Shown: positions 23,375 through 33,243, counted from the stretch's first letter. The stretch: 64,000 bases of DNA from Candidatus Poribacteria bacterium (GCA_958295815.1 OY282374.1:1074856-1138855); one strand, 5' to 3'. The notes: a model not told the origin generated them from the letters alone. Program-made: numbers and translations.

Positions 23375-25219
23375 ATGCAAACTCCAACTTCTGCTCTTGA
23401 GGAAACCGGTATCGGTTCCATCCATGTTGAAGAATTACCACCAATAGAAATAGACGAAACCCAACTTGAATACCATCAACTTTGTCCGGCTGAGGATTTT
23501 GAGGAACTCGAAGGTAAACCTTTTCATGTCAACGGCACGCATCTGGCTGTTTTCAAGACTGGCGACAAGTATTATGCCGTTGACAATCGTTGCCCACACA
23601 TGGGTTATCCGATGTCCAAAGGGAGTATCCGTGATGGTGTACTGATTTGTCATTGGCACCACTGGGAATTTGACCTCAAATCCGGTGCTTGCTTTTTGGC
23701 GTTCGGCGATGACCTGAAAGCGTTTCCTGTTGAAGCCCGAGAAGACGGTTATTTGTACGTCGGGTTAGGGAAAGGCGAGCGCGAGGCAGCAAAACAGCGT
23801 GTCATTGCAAACGGCAAGCGTGCGCTTGAGCGTGGTCTTAAAGACCGTAGTACTTTCTTTATCGCTAAGGCTGTCACGGCACTTCGTGATGCAGGAGCGA
23901 CACCAGCGGAGATTATTCAGCAAGGACTCCACTACGGTGCACATAAAAGTAGTGATGGATGGTCGTCAGGTGTTGCTATCCTCACACTCGCAGCGAACCT
24001 GTGGGATGACGTTGACCCAAACGATCATAACCTGTTTCTCGTACACGGATTAAGCCAGATTAGCCGTAGAACAACGGGAAGTGCACGTCCCTATCGCGCG
24101 CCGTTCCCGCGGGTGATTGAAGAACACGACCTGGAAACACTGATGCGATGGTTCCGTTATTTTATCGATAAACGGCACAGCGGCGCAGCGGAACGCATCT
24201 TGCTAACGCTTAATGATCGAGATTACGATAAATCGGTCCTCGCAGACTTCGTATATACGGCGGCAACAGACTACTACTTCACCGGCGACGGACACGCTCT
24301 TGATTTTGCGAATAAAATGTTTGAAGCGTTGGATTACGTCAACTGGGAAGGTTCGCACGAGATTTTGCGTCCTATCGTCGTCGATCTCGTCAGTAGAACG
24401 CGGCATGAGGAGACCTCTCGATGGGCTGACGCTGTACCTGTCTTAGAACCTGTCTTTGAGAGACTCGATAGTATATGGGAAGACAATCAGGCGAACGAAG
24501 CAGAACTCGATATTTCAGCGTTTACACAGACGCTCCTCGGTGACGACTTTGCACCTACTGTTGCTGCGGTTGAAGAGAAAATTCGCGAAGGAGTTAAGCT
24601 GACCGACATCTGCCGCGCCATGACATACGCCTCGGCGGTTCGCACTGCCCGGTTCCATCTGAAAAACGAAGGCGACTGGCACGATGTGGCGAATATTTAC
24701 TCATACGCGCACGCCCTTTATCACGCTTTCCAGTATGCACCGAGTGCCAACCTCCTGCGAGGAATTTTTCATGGGGTCGTTTACTTGGCATACTTACGTT
24801 GGCTGAATATGCCTGCTGCCCGTATTCCGAGACCCGGGCAACGGATACCGGATGAAACCTACGCCTCTGCTAACAAAATGTTAGAACGGCTTCAAGAGTT
24901 CGCTGACTTCCAAAAAGTCTACGAAGCGGAGATTTTGGTGAATCAGTATCTTGAAGAAGGGCACGACATCGGCGCACTGAAACAGACGCTTTCACACATC
25001 TTGCTACGTGAAGACGCGGAACTCCACATGTTCCAGGTTCTTGAAGTTGCCTTCCGGCATTACGACCTGTCGGACGACTTTGAAGAGCAACGGATGCATA
25101 TGTTGGCGGCAACGCGTTACATCACAGCGCAGAAGCTGATGAAGAACATTTTGTGGTCCACCGAGAACGCTGAACGTCTCGCGCGCGGTGAGTTGCTTAG
25201 CGAACGCGACGATGATTAA
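23375..25219 (+). CDS. Rieske 2Fe-2S protein with large uncharacterised helical C-terminal domain
   Basis: A 614-aa protein. Residues about 30-135 are a Rieske domain with ligands in 'CPHMGYP' and 'CHWHHW', resembling the small ferredoxin type. The remaining 470 residues are predominantly helical and rich in conserved-looking His/Asp ('GLHYGAHKSSDGWSS', 'ALYHAFQYAP'). I do not recognise this part with certainty; it is vaguely reminiscent of questin-oxidase-like helical domains. The start ATG has AGGAGG 6 nt upstream. No signal peptide and no C-terminal mononuclear-iron oxygenase domain. It may be a self-sufficient oxidase in which the Rieske centre feeds the helical domain. Confidence 0.75.
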   Translation: MQTPTSALEETGIGSIHVEELPPIEIDETQLEYHQLCPAEDFEELEGKPFHVNGTHLAVFKTGDKYYAVDNRCPHMGYPMSKGSIRDGVLICHWHHWEFDLKSGACFLAFGDDLKAFPVEAREDGYLYVGLGKGEREAAKQRVIANGKRALERGLKDRSTFFIAKAVTALRDAGATPAEIIQQGLHYGAHKSSDGWSSGVAILTLAANLWDDVDPNDHNLFLVHGLSQISRRTTGSARPYRAPFPRVIEEHDLETLMRWFRYFIDKRHSGAAERILLTLNDRDYDKSVLADFVYTAATDYYFTGDGHALDFANKMFEALDYVNWEGSHEILRPIVVDLVSRTRHEETSRWADAVPVLEPVFERLDSIWEDNQANEAELDISAFTQTLLGDDFAPTVAAVEEKIREGVKLTDICRAMTYASAVRTARFHLKNEGDWHDVANIYSYAHALYHAFQYAPSANLLRGIFHGVVYLAYLRWLNMPAARIPRPGQRIPDETYASANKMLERLQEFADFQKVYEAEILVNQYLEEGHDIGALKQTLSHILLREDAELHMFQVLEVAFRHYDLSDDFEEQRMHMLAATRYITAQKLMKNILWSTENAERLARGELLSERDDD

Positions 25220-25251
25220 TGCCTATCAAACTTAACAGTTTCTAAGGTTTC

Positions 25252-25303
25252 GGGCTGGAACCCTACTGCATTGCAGTCGGAGGAAAGCCCTTCTCTTTTT
25301 CTT
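25252..25303 (+). terminator. Putative terminator after Rieske gene
   Basis: GGGCT (25252-25256) and AGCCC (25286-25290) enclose a second hairpin ACTGC-ATT-GCAGT, followed by TTCTCTTTTTCTT. The stem is short, so the call is tentative. Confidence 0.4.
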
Positions 25304-25400
25304 GGGCTTACTGTGCCCTGTTGTCCTTTACCACTAATCAACGCGACGTAGTTATTATTCGAGTAGAGTGTTTGACTCTCAAAAATTTAGTATAGAAACT

Positions 25401-28400
25401 ATGGCAAATAGCGAAAATACCATCACTAGTGTATTTGTAAACGTTCTACGCCACATGCGAGATGCGTGGAATGTCAACGAACAAATTACAAGACCGTTCC
25501 TCAACGCAACACAAAAACCCGATGTGATTATCACTGAGCCGGGACGAAATCCTGTTGTCATTGAGGTGAAAATTGATGGTGATACGCCGAATCTTTCTGG
25601 TGAAATGCAGGCAGAAGCCCATTTCGGCATGCTCCTTGATCCGAGCGTCTTTTCGGGTCTCACCTACAATATCATTGAGAATGTTCTGCGCGTCCGCATG
25701 CCTGCCCGATTTAGAACGATGCCGCAAGATGAAATTGAATCAGAGATGCGGTGCTCGGAAGACATCGCCTACATGCTTCTCAATAAACTGGAATCAGAGA
25801 GCGAACCTGATTCCAACCCTGTTCTGTTCATCGCCGAATCGGAGCATGATAACGAGACAGAACCCGAATCTTTTCCGCAGAGCGGTTGGTTAAGAGGTAG
25901 TGTCACTGACATCGCAACCGCTATTCGTGTCAGGGCAACTCCCATTTCTAAAATAGATGCTGCCGCCGATTTATTGGAAAAACGAATAGAGACCGCCGCA
26001 CAACAGCTTGAGACAGCGATTAAAGACCGCCCGAGCATCGGAGCAGAAATCGAAGCGATTCTCTTTCAGACGGCTGGTGAACAAACCTCACGGATGGCAA
26101 TGCTTATCGTTACCAATGCATTTGTATTCCAGAGTGTTCTCGCAGGTAAACCTGAGATGGAAAGGGTTATGTCCCTTAAACGGATGCTGTCTGATAATGC
26201 CAAGCGGCTCCGATATGAACAGGTCATAGCAGGATGGAACATCATTCTTAAGGTAAATTACCGTCCGATTTTCCATGTTGCCAAACGGCTTATAGAGGCA
26301 ATCGCGACTGACGACGAATTGGTTGATAGGGTGTTAGCGACGCTTTGTGATACTGCGAAGGAATTAGTTGACCAGCGGCTCACACAGGTCCATGAACTCG
26401 CCGGAACCGTTTTCCAACGCCTTATCGTTGATAGGAAGTATGTCAAAGCGAATTACACCCGACTTGAATCCGTCGCTCTGTTGTCTGCTTTAGTCCTCCC
26501 CAAAACGCAGGAGAATGTGAGCGAATTGAAGGTAGCAGATTTTGCATGTGGGACAGGTTCACTGCTCAATGGCGTATATCAACGCATCCTTGAGTTGCAC
26601 GAACATGCTGGAGGTACAGGAAACCTCATCCACACACGGATGGTCGAAAAAAATCTTGTCGGATGCGACGTTATGCCAAATGCTAGTCACCTCACCGCCT
26701 CTCTCCTGACAAGCACCTATCCTGACCTGAAAATCGGAACTACCCGAATCCACACAATGCCTTACGGCAAGCAGAGAGACGATAGTTATGCCCTCGGTGC
26801 CTTGGATTTGGTTGATGCCCCTGAAGAAACACCCCCGCTTCCAATGATGGGCATCGAAATCCAACAAGTTGGTGGAGAAGATGATATGGAGGTAATTACA
26901 CAACATGAATTTCGTCACAACGAATTTGATATTGTCGTCCTAAATCCACCGTTTACCCGACCCGATTCTGATCCAAACAGCAGTGTGCCTAAAGCCGTGT
27001 TCAAAGGAAGTAGTAGGGACAAAGAAGAAGAACAGATGATGCGGCGGGCACGCGGGCAAAAAGATTGGCGAGTCGGCGATGGCAATGCCGGTCTCGCTTC
27101 TGATTTTGTTGATCTGTCAGACAAAATGTTGAAGAAAAATGGGAATAGTAAAATGGGATTCATCTTGCCTATTGCTTGTCTTGTTTCTCCACATTGGAGG
27201 AAGGTACGGAACATGTGGGCAACCGAATACCATGATGTGGTTGTGATTACTATCGCGGATGCCAAAGGTGAAAACTGCGCGTTCTCAGCAGATACAACTA
27301 TAGCAGAGTGCCTGGTAGTAGCAACCAAGGGTGAGAAAATTGATAACACTGGTCGTGGAATGTTTATATCTCTGCACCACCGCCCTAGAAGTGTGTTGGA
27401 AGCACTTGAGATAGTCAATACCACCCATAGACTTGATAGCATCCGACGATTAGAACATGAACCGAGTGGTGGTGATTCGCTCAAAGTCGGAGATGATTTG
27501 CTTGGACATGCACTCAATTGCCCCTTACAGATGGACGGTGCATGGGAAGCAGTTCGGATAAAAGAGATGGCATTAATTCAATCTGCGTATCGTTTGGCAA
27601 ACAGTGAAATGTGGTTGCCAACACAAGCAAGCCCTTTGGAGATCCAAATGTGTCAAGTGGGTGATATTGCGGAAGTAAGCGCGCATCATCGAGATATCCA
27701 TGAGAAAGGGGATCGAGGAGCGTTTGACGTGGAAAAAAGTCACACTAACACTGATTTACATCCGGGCTTATGGCATCTTAATGCACCAGCACAAAGAGCA
27801 ATGGTAGTTGAACCAGATTGTCATCTTATCAAGCGTCCTAACCGTCACGATAAAGCACAAGCTATTCTTGCCCGTAATAGTCGTATTCACTTTAATACTA
27901 TGATAGGTTTCAATGCCAATTCCCTCGGAGTCCTCTTCACGGAAAAACCTGCACTCGGAATAAATTCGTTACCCAACGTTGTGCTAAAAAAGCAGGCTTA
28001 CGATTATGTTTGGACTCTCTGGGGCAATTCAACGTTAGGACTTCTACTCCAATGGGCGCATAGTGGAAAACAACAACCCGGTAGAGGCGTAAGTTCAAGA
28101 ACTGCCTTACTCCAAATGCCTACACTGGATGTACGTTGTCTATCAGATGAAGCATTGGCAAATGCTAAACGTATTTTTCACGCCTTAAAACATCAGCGTA
28201 TGTTGCCTTTTAATGAAGCGGTACATGATCCGGTGCGTCACGAACTTGATCGCCTATTGCTAACTGAAGTGCTCAATATTACAACTGAAGATGCTCATAA
28301 CGCGATACACCGTCTACGTGAACTGTTGTGTGCCGAACCGAGTATCCACGGTGGTAAGAAATCACGGTGCAACCTTGAAAAGGAATGGGAAAAACTCAAT

Positions 28401-28406
28401 CAGTGA
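25401..28406 (+). CDS. Single-chain restriction-modification-like protein (nuclease plus N6-adenine methylase)
   Basis: A 1001-aa protein. Near the N-terminus 'PDVIITE...NPVVIEVKID' fits a PD-(D/E)xK nuclease. Around residue 378 'KVADFACGTGSLLNGVY' is methylase motif I, and near 514 'DIVVLNPPFTRP' is motif IV (NPPF), both of the N6-adenine type found in type I HsdM and type IIG enzymes. The C-terminal third probably recognises DNA. This layout fits a type IIG (cut and methylate in one chain) enzyme. ATG at 25401 was chosen; a GTG at 25368 would add 11 residues. No HsdS or HsdR is adjacent. Confidence 0.75.
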   Translation: MANSENTITSVFVNVLRHMRDAWNVNEQITRPFLNATQKPDVIITEPGRNPVVIEVKIDGDTPNLSGEMQAEAHFGMLLDPSVFSGLTYNIIENVLRVRMPARFRTMPQDEIESEMRCSEDIAYMLLNKLESESEPDSNPVLFIAESEHDNETEPESFPQSGWLRGSVTDIATAIRVRATPISKIDAAADLLEKRIETAAQQLETAIKDRPSIGAEIEAILFQTAGEQTSRMAMLIVTNAFVFQSVLAGKPEMERVMSLKRMLSDNAKRLRYEQVIAGWNIILKVNYRPIFHVAKRLIEAIATDDELVDRVLATLCDTAKELVDQRLTQVHELAGTVFQRLIVDRKYVKANYTRLESVALLSALVLPKTQENVSELKVADFACGTGSLLNGVYQRILELHEHAGGTGNLIHTRMVEKNLVGCDVMPNASHLTASLLTSTYPDLKIGTTRIHTMPYGKQRDDSYALGALDLVDAPEETPPLPMMGIEIQQVGGEDDMEVITQHEFRHNEFDIVVLNPPFTRPDSDPNSSVPKAVFKGSSRDKEEEQMMRRARGQKDWRVGDGNAGLASDFVDLSDKMLKKNGNSKMGFILPIACLVSPHWRKVRNMWATEYHDVVVITIADAKGENCAFSADTTIAECLVVATKGEKIDNTGRGMFISLHHRPRSVLEALEIVNTTHRLDSIRRLEHEPSGGDSLKVGDDLLGHALNCPLQMDGAWEAVRIKEMALIQSAYRLANSEMWLPTQASPLEIQMCQVGDIAEVSAHHRDIHEKGDRGAFDVEKSHTNTDLHPGLWHLNAPAQRAMVVEPDCHLIKRPNRHDKAQAILARNSRIHFNTMIGFNANSLGVLFTEKPALGINSLPNVVLKKQAYDYVWTLWGNSTLGLLLQWAHSGKQQPGRGVSSRTALLQMPTLDVRCLSDEALANAKRIFHALKHQRMLPFNEAVHDPVRHELDRLLLTEVLNITTEDAHNAIHRLRELLCAEPSIHGGKKSRCNLEKEWEKLNQ

Positions 28407-28505
28407 GATCTGCCTGCTAACATTTATGGACAATCATTATGAAGGCGTAATTCCAATTGCCAAGGTATTGAAGTAAGGTAGTTTCGTTAAAAACAAACCA
28501 CAACC

Positions 28506-29783
28506 ATGCAAAAAACAGAGCACAAATTCAGTTCTACACATGGACCTGACGCTGTTCCTAACTCAAGACGTGAGTTTCTTGCCAAGATGGGCAGAGGGGC
28601 ATTGCTCGCCAGTTTGGGTATGTTTGGGGCAGGCTGCGAGGCTGTTGACCAAGGTTTGTTGAGTCGGGGGCTCGTGCCGATTGTTTTAGTAGATGCCCAA
28701 AGAGCGGGACTCCCTAAGTCTGACATGCTCGTCCATTCGGAGCGTCCTTTTAATGGTGAGTTTGCCCCGCACCTCCTCAACGATGATGTTACCCCCACTG
28801 AACGGCATTTTGTCCGTAATAACAGTGGCGTTCCGGAACGGGCAGTGAAAAAAGAATCGCGTGGGTGGAGACTGGTTATAGACGGTGAAGTCCATAAAGA
28901 ACTCGCGTTGTCTATGGATGACTTGGCACGTTTTCCACAGGTCACCATGGAAGTGGTGTTAGAATGTGCGGGGAATGGAAGAAGTCTGTTCTCGCCGGAG
29001 GTCAGCGGAACCCCGTGGCAACGCGGTGCCGTTGCCTGTAGTGAATGGACGGGTGTACGCTTACGAGAGGTCTTACAGGCGGCAGGTTTAAAACCGAGTG
29101 CTGTCTATACGGGAAACTATGGAGAAGATATGCCCAATGACGGCAGCGAACCCTTCTCACGAGGCATTCCGATTGAGAAAGCGATGGACGAACACACGCT
29201 CATCGCTCTTAAGATGAACGGAGAGGTGTTGCCAGCAGCCCACGGATTTCCCGCAAGATTGATTGTGCCTGGATGGATTGGCAGCGCGATGCAAAAGTGG
29301 CTCAATCGTATCTGGGTCCGGGATCAGGTTCACGACTCCGAAAAGATGCGTGGATATTCCTATCGCATCCCGGCGTATCCGATAGCACCTGGAGATAAAC
29401 CGCCGGTCGAGGATATGCGCGTTGCGACGGCATGGCAGGTTAAATCGCTTATCACCCGTCCCGAACCACATCTTGAACTCAGCAAAGGGACGCCTATAAA
29501 GGTCCGAGGACATGCTTGGGCAGGAGAAAATCAAATTGATAAGGTTGTTGTCTCCACAGATTTTGGTATCCAATGGCAAGAGACTCGGTTAATTCAGCCA
29601 TCAAATAGGTACGCTTGGTATCATTGGGAAACCGAACTTACCCTCGCAAATAGAGGCTATTATGAAATCTGGGCGCGCGCCTATGACGATATGGGTGTTG
29701 CACAACCTTTTACACAACCGTGGAACCCCAAAGGCTACCTTGGAAATGTTATTCACAGGGTGCCTGTTTCAATAGTTGCCTAA
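28506..29783 (+). CDS. Sulfite oxidase family molybdopterin protein, Tat-exported
   Basis: A 425-aa protein of the sulfite oxidase/SoxC family. A Tat signal begins 'SRREFLAKMGRGALLASLG'. The Mo-ligating Cys is C154 in 'VVLECAGNGRS', followed by 'AVACSEWTGVRLREVL' and 'HGFPARLIVPGWIGSAMQKW'. The C-terminal Mo-co dimerisation domain has 'KVRGHAWAG...VVVSTDFG'. It probably oxidises or reduces a small sulfur compound in the periplasm and needs molybdenum cofactor, as does the molybdoenzyme at 15.6-19.4 kb. It is followed 18 nt later by a phosphodiesterase. Confidence 0.9.
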   Translation: MQKTEHKFSSTHGPDAVPNSRREFLAKMGRGALLASLGMFGAGCEAVDQGLLSRGLVPIVLVDAQRAGLPKSDMLVHSERPFNGEFAPHLLNDDVTPTERHFVRNNSGVPERAVKKESRGWRLVIDGEVHKELALSMDDLARFPQVTMEVVLECAGNGRSLFSPEVSGTPWQRGAVACSEWTGVRLREVLQAAGLKPSAVYTGNYGEDMPNDGSEPFSRGIPIEKAMDEHTLIALKMNGEVLPAAHGFPARLIVPGWIGSAMQKWLNRIWVRDQVHDSEKMRGYSYRIPAYPIAPGDKPPVEDMRVATAWQVKSLITRPEPHLELSKGTPIKVRGHAWAGENQIDKVVVSTDFGIQWQETRLIQPSNRYAWYHWETELTLANRGYYEIWARAYDDMGVAQPFTQPWNPKGYLGNVIHRVPVSIVA

Positions 29784-29801
29784 ACAGAAAGGATATTTTT
29801 T

Positions 29802-30287
29802 ATGAAGCTTGGTGTTATGTCCGACAGCCACGACAACATTCCAAATGTCAAATGCGCTGTCGCACTTTTCAACGAAATCGGTGTGGATCTTGTTGTCCAT
29901 GCTGGTGATTTTATCGCGCCATTTGCCATTGATCCGTTAGCGGACTTAAACTGTAGCGTTGTTGGCGTTTTTGGAAACAATGACGGTGAACGCGTTGTCG
30001 TTGCACAACGGTTTGAAACCATCGGCGGTGAGGTGCATCCCAACCTCGCGAGCGTATCCCTCGGTGACAGAAACATCGCCGTAATGCACTATCCTGAACT
30101 CGCTATTCCGATTGCTAAAAGTGGTGATTACGACATCGTCGTCTACGGACATACCCACCAGATAGACATCCAGAAAGACAAAGCATTACTGCTCAATCCT
30201 GGTGAAACGGGTGGCTGGACGACGGGGAAGGCGACAGTTGCTGTTGTGGATACAGAAACGCTTGAGGCAACGATTCATGAATTGTAG
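29802..30287 (+). CDS. YfcE/MJ0936-type metallophosphoesterase
   Basis: A 161-aa calcineurin-like phosphodiesterase. All metal motifs are visible: 'SDSHDN', 'HAGDFI', 'GNNDGE', 'MHYPE' and 'VYGHTHQ', with 'LNPGE' near the end. Members hydrolyse phosphodiesters with Mn/Ni; the physiological substrate is usually unknown. It lies 18 nt after the sulfite-oxidase-like gene and 9 nt before a small unknown gene. Confidence 0.9.
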   Translation: MKLGVMSDSHDNIPNVKCAVALFNEIGVDLVVHAGDFIAPFAIDPLADLNCSVVGVFGNNDGERVVVAQRFETIGGEVHPNLASVSLGDRNIAVMHYPELAIPIAKSGDYDIVVYGHTHQIDIQKDKALLLNPGETGGWTTGKATVAVVDTETLEATIHEL

Positions 30288-30296
30288 AGGCAGGTG

Positions 30297-30596
30297 ATGA
30301 GATACAGAGACCTCTTCACACCACCGCGCGGGGACGCACGAGAACCCAAGCAACAGTGCCTGATCTGGTCTGCAAATCATGAACATGCTGTCGCCTCTAT
30401 AGACGACGAGATTCATCCGCAGGCAAAGTGTGTCTGGTTGGAATTTGAAGGTCTCAATGTTATCTATGCCTACGAAAGGCACTGGAAAATAGGCGACTGG
30501 GAGCTTGTTGAGCGGAAAAAGGGGAATATCCCGTTAGTGAACAACAACCCTTTCAAGCCCGACAGTGAAAGCGTCTTTCCGGCTAATAAGTATTGA
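30297..30596 (+). CDS. Small hypothetical protein
   Basis: A 99-aa protein that I do not recognise. It has no signal peptide or membrane segment. Hydrophobic beta-like stretches ('KCVWLEFEGLNVIYAYERHW') and two Cys are visible. The ATG at 30297 has AGGCAGG upstream. It starts 9 nt after the phosphodiesterase and is convergent with the sulfatase-like gene. Confidence 0.6.
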   Translation: MRYRDLFTPPRGDAREPKQQCLIWSANHEHAVASIDDEIHPQAKCVWLEFEGLNVIYAYERHWKIGDWELVERKKGNIPLVNNNPFKPDSESVFPANKY

Positions 30597-30614
30597 GAGA
30601 TCTGCGGTGTGAGC

Positions 30615-31880
30615 TTACTCGACATACCCCAAATCCCGTAACCTGCCTTCCAGAATCTCTGTCTCTTCGGCTGTGGATTCTTGTGCCTGCAAGTGCTGGT
30701 AATTGGAATTCATTAAGATCTCGTCGTAAGCGTCGCGGAAGCGGTCTGGATCTTCGCAGGCGAGCTCTTCGCCACTCAGCACGTGCCGATACACAAACTC
30801 ACCCGTCTGTTCATCTTCACGATAGAGATATTCTCCGTCCGTTAGAGACCAGAGTCGAATGCCTTCAGAATACCTGTTAATTTCCACGTCGTCTACGGTT
30901 GTTCGTGAGGTTACGCGGTGGTGTGGCATCTCCAAGTTGTTTTTGTTCAGAAACCCGGTGCCATAGAGACTGTCCAACTCCGACAAGACCAATCGGTTAT
31001 CATTAATTTCCGATGGAGATAGCAGATCTTGCCCATAGCCGTGATAATCTACATCAATACCCGCAAGGTTCGTAATCGTCGGGAACAGATCAATCGCTGA
31101 AATCGGAGGGTTCGGGAAATCTAAATTCGTTATTCCCGGAATATGCGCCAACAACGGCACATGTAGTACATTCTGATTGAGCGTGCTACCGTGATCAATA
31201 AGCTCCTCACAGATACCCTCACCATGGTCCCCAAAGATAAAGACTGTCCACTCTGAAAGTTGAAGTTGCTTCAGAATTTCAACCAGTTTAAATTCGAGTA
31301 TATGTGTTGCAGCAGCGTAGTAAAAACGCAACGCTTCGTCTGTCCTGCCGCGATCAACAAGTGATTTGAGGCTTGGCGCATTCGGAATCCCGCTCATGCC
31401 GTAACCGCCGTGTGTGTACCAGAAGTGTAGGAAACAAAATTGTGGCACATCCGATGGCTGCTTGAGTTGTTGGACTAGATCCTCCAGCGAACCGAGATGT
31501 TGTGCTTCCGCGTTTGGGTCAATTGATGTAATGAACGGTTCAAAATCGAGGAATCGGAACACATCCGGACGTTCGGAGCGTCCCGTAATGTGATAACCGG
31601 CGTCATTAAATATCTGAAACAGGTTTGGAATCCCCTCAAACATCTTGAGGTACGTCTGTCCATAGACACCGTGTTCAAAAGGATAGAGTCCCGTAAAATA
31701 GGAGGTGTGAGAGGGGCGCGTCGCCGGTGCTGGCACAAAAAACTTTTCGGCGAGCGAAAAATCCTGTGTCAGCAAATCGAACTTTGGCGTATTGAAAAGT
31801 GGGTTTGTTCGACCGAGTGCGTCGAACCGCCAACAATCAATCGAGATAAGTAGGAATTTATTGACAGTGTTGGTTTGCAT
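30615..31880 (-). CDS. Sulfatase-like (alkaline phosphatase superfamily) hydrolase
   Basis: A 421-aa protein. The metal-binding N-terminus is 'LISIDCWRFDALG', and late motifs 'IFGDHGEGICE...DHGS' supply the second metal set. At the nucleophile site, where type I sulfatases have C/S-x-P-x-R, the sequence reads 'VPAPATRPSHTSYFTG', so no formylglycine Cys/Ser is present and a Thr aligns there. It is therefore a sulfatase-fold phosphohydrolase or Thr-nucleophile member rather than a classical sulfatase. No signal peptide. It is last in a three-gene operon (TIM barrel, FG-GAP, sulfatase-like). Confidence 0.8.
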   Translation of the reverse strand: MQTNTVNKFLLISIDCWRFDALGRTNPLFNTPKFDLLTQDFSLAEKFFVPAPATRPSHTSYFTGLYPFEHGVYGQTYLKMFEGIPNLFQIFNDAGYHITGRSERPDVFRFLDFEPFITSIDPNAEAQHLGSLEDLVQQLKQPSDVPQFCFLHFWYTHGGYGMSGIPNAPSLKSLVDRGRTDEALRFYYAAATHILEFKLVEILKQLQLSEWTVFIFGDHGEGICEELIDHGSTLNQNVLHVPLLAHIPGITNLDFPNPPISAIDLFPTITNLAGIDVDYHGYGQDLLSPSEINDNRLVLSELDSLYGTGFLNKNNLEMPHHRVTSRTTVDDVEINRYSEGIRLWSLTDGEYLYREDEQTGEFVYRHVLSGEELACEDPDRFRDAYDEILMNSNYQHLQAQESTAEETEILEGRLRDLGYVE

Positions 31881-31883
31881 GAT

Positions 31884-33242
31884 CTAATCCATCAAGCGTG
31901 CATTGTATTGTCGTTCGGTGTGTTTGTATCCACCAAACAGGTCGGGTTGAAAGGGAGTTGCCGTGTAAATATAGACAGCATCGCTGTACGGATCGTAGAG
32001 AATAACCTCATCGCGTGCGTCTCCACAGACATCCGCAGGGAAACAGTGGTACCAACCCATTTTACCGCCACTGGGTGGTGGGAGATCGGGGAATGTTACG
32101 ACCTTGTTTCCGACACTATTGTAGAGCGCAGCGGGACTAAAAATCAGCTCGTGTTCCGTATTGTTCCAGCGAATAACCTCCAAACCTGTATTGTTTGGCG
32201 TTTCATCGACACGAAATCTGCTTCTGATCTGTCCATCGTTGTCTACCACCATCAGGTCTGGGTGATGTCCATTATAGCGAATGACCAGAGCGTTCATAGA
32301 CACATCTGATAACAGTTTACCACATCGAATCTCTTGTCCGTGCGGGACAACATCAAAACCGAGTGAGAGAATTGGACTCCCTTCAGCATCAACCACTTGT
32401 CCACCACCGGAGAGGATGGAACGTTTATTGCCATCCCACTCGGAGACTAAGACCGAGTCCATGTTGGCACCGAAGTAGTGATTCCAGAGCACCGTGCCAT
32501 CGGCAGCGAGTCCGAAATTACCACCGTTGACTTCATCAAGCCTATCGCCGTTAAAATCGCCGACTGCCGGAATATACGCCGAATGCTTTGGATAGCGGAA
32601 CCACTCGTCGGTGTATTGCCAGAGCAATTCGAGTTTGTGGTTAAACGCAAGCACGTTCACACCTACCTTCACGACGAAATCTTGGGGTTGCGCATTTCCA
32701 CTAAAGTTGGCAATCATCAATCGTTGATGGACATAGTTTGAGATGTGGAGTTCACCTTCAGCATAAGCATTACATTGACGCAAGGTGTCAGGCGCGAGTG
32801 ACCGTTTAACAGCACCTGTGGCACCGTCTAAAATCATGAGACGGATTGCTGACAAATCCCACTTACTTACCTTTGGAGCGTCCGGATCTATCCAAAAGCA
32901 GATCACCTCTGCCTGTCCATCGGCATCAATGTCGTAAATGGCGACAGGACCGGGACGGTCGGGGGAGAGTGTCGTTAGAGGTGTGTCTTTCGCGTCAGCG
33001 TCTCTGATTTCGAGATGCTTATCGCCAAGAGACCAGAGGGGTTCGCCTTCCAGCGTGAACGCGCCAAGAAAACACGGATGAATGCCGCCAAGTGACTTGT
33101 ATACCAGCAAATCGGCAGTGCCATCACCGGTCAGGTCGCCGATACGGATATCGCCGCCCCACCCATTTCCCTCTGTCTCATTTAAAAACGCGTCTGGGAT
33201 TGCTACCCGTTTATAAAGATGTGCTGATTGTGGGGTGTCCAT
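31884..33242 (-). CDS. FG-GAP/VCBS-repeat beta-propeller protein, RG-lyase-like
   Basis: A 452-aa protein with repeated Asp-rich Ca loops: 'GDLTGDGTADLLVY', 'YDIDADGQAEVICFW', 'VGDFNGDRLDEVNGG', 'ADVCGDARDEVILYDP'. The end 'VYIYTATP' resembles rhamnogalacturonan-lyase family 11 propellers. No signal peptide is visible, odd for such a fold. The ATG at 33242 immediately follows the stop of the upstream TIM-barrel gene (1-nt gap), so the earlier in-frame ATG at 33314 inside that gene is unlikely. It may bind or cleave a polysaccharide. Confidence 0.75.
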   Translation of the reverse strand: MDTPQSAHLYKRVAIPDAFLNETEGNGWGGDIRIGDLTGDGTADLLVYKSLGGIHPCFLGAFTLEGEPLWSLGDKHLEIRDADAKDTPLTTLSPDRPGPVAIYDIDADGQAEVICFWIDPDAPKVSKWDLSAIRLMILDGATGAVKRSLAPDTLRQCNAYAEGELHISNYVHQRLMIANFSGNAQPQDFVVKVGVNVLAFNHKLELLWQYTDEWFRYPKHSAYIPAVGDFNGDRLDEVNGGNFGLAADGTVLWNHYFGANMDSVLVSEWDGNKRSILSGGGQVVDAEGSPILSLGFDVVPHGQEIRCGKLLSDVSMNALVIRYNGHHPDLMVVDNDGQIRSRFRVDETPNNTGLEVIRWNNTEHELIFSPAALYNSVGNKVVTFPDLPPPSGGKMGWYHCFPADVCGDARDEVILYDPYSDAVYIYTATPFQPDLFGGYKHTERQYNARLMD

Positions 33243-33243
33243 A

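Noticed and set aside
30594..30660. Sec readthrough of the TGA ending the 99-aa hypothetical gene
   Set aside because: Only a short extension follows, with no family support and no hairpin at the right distance.
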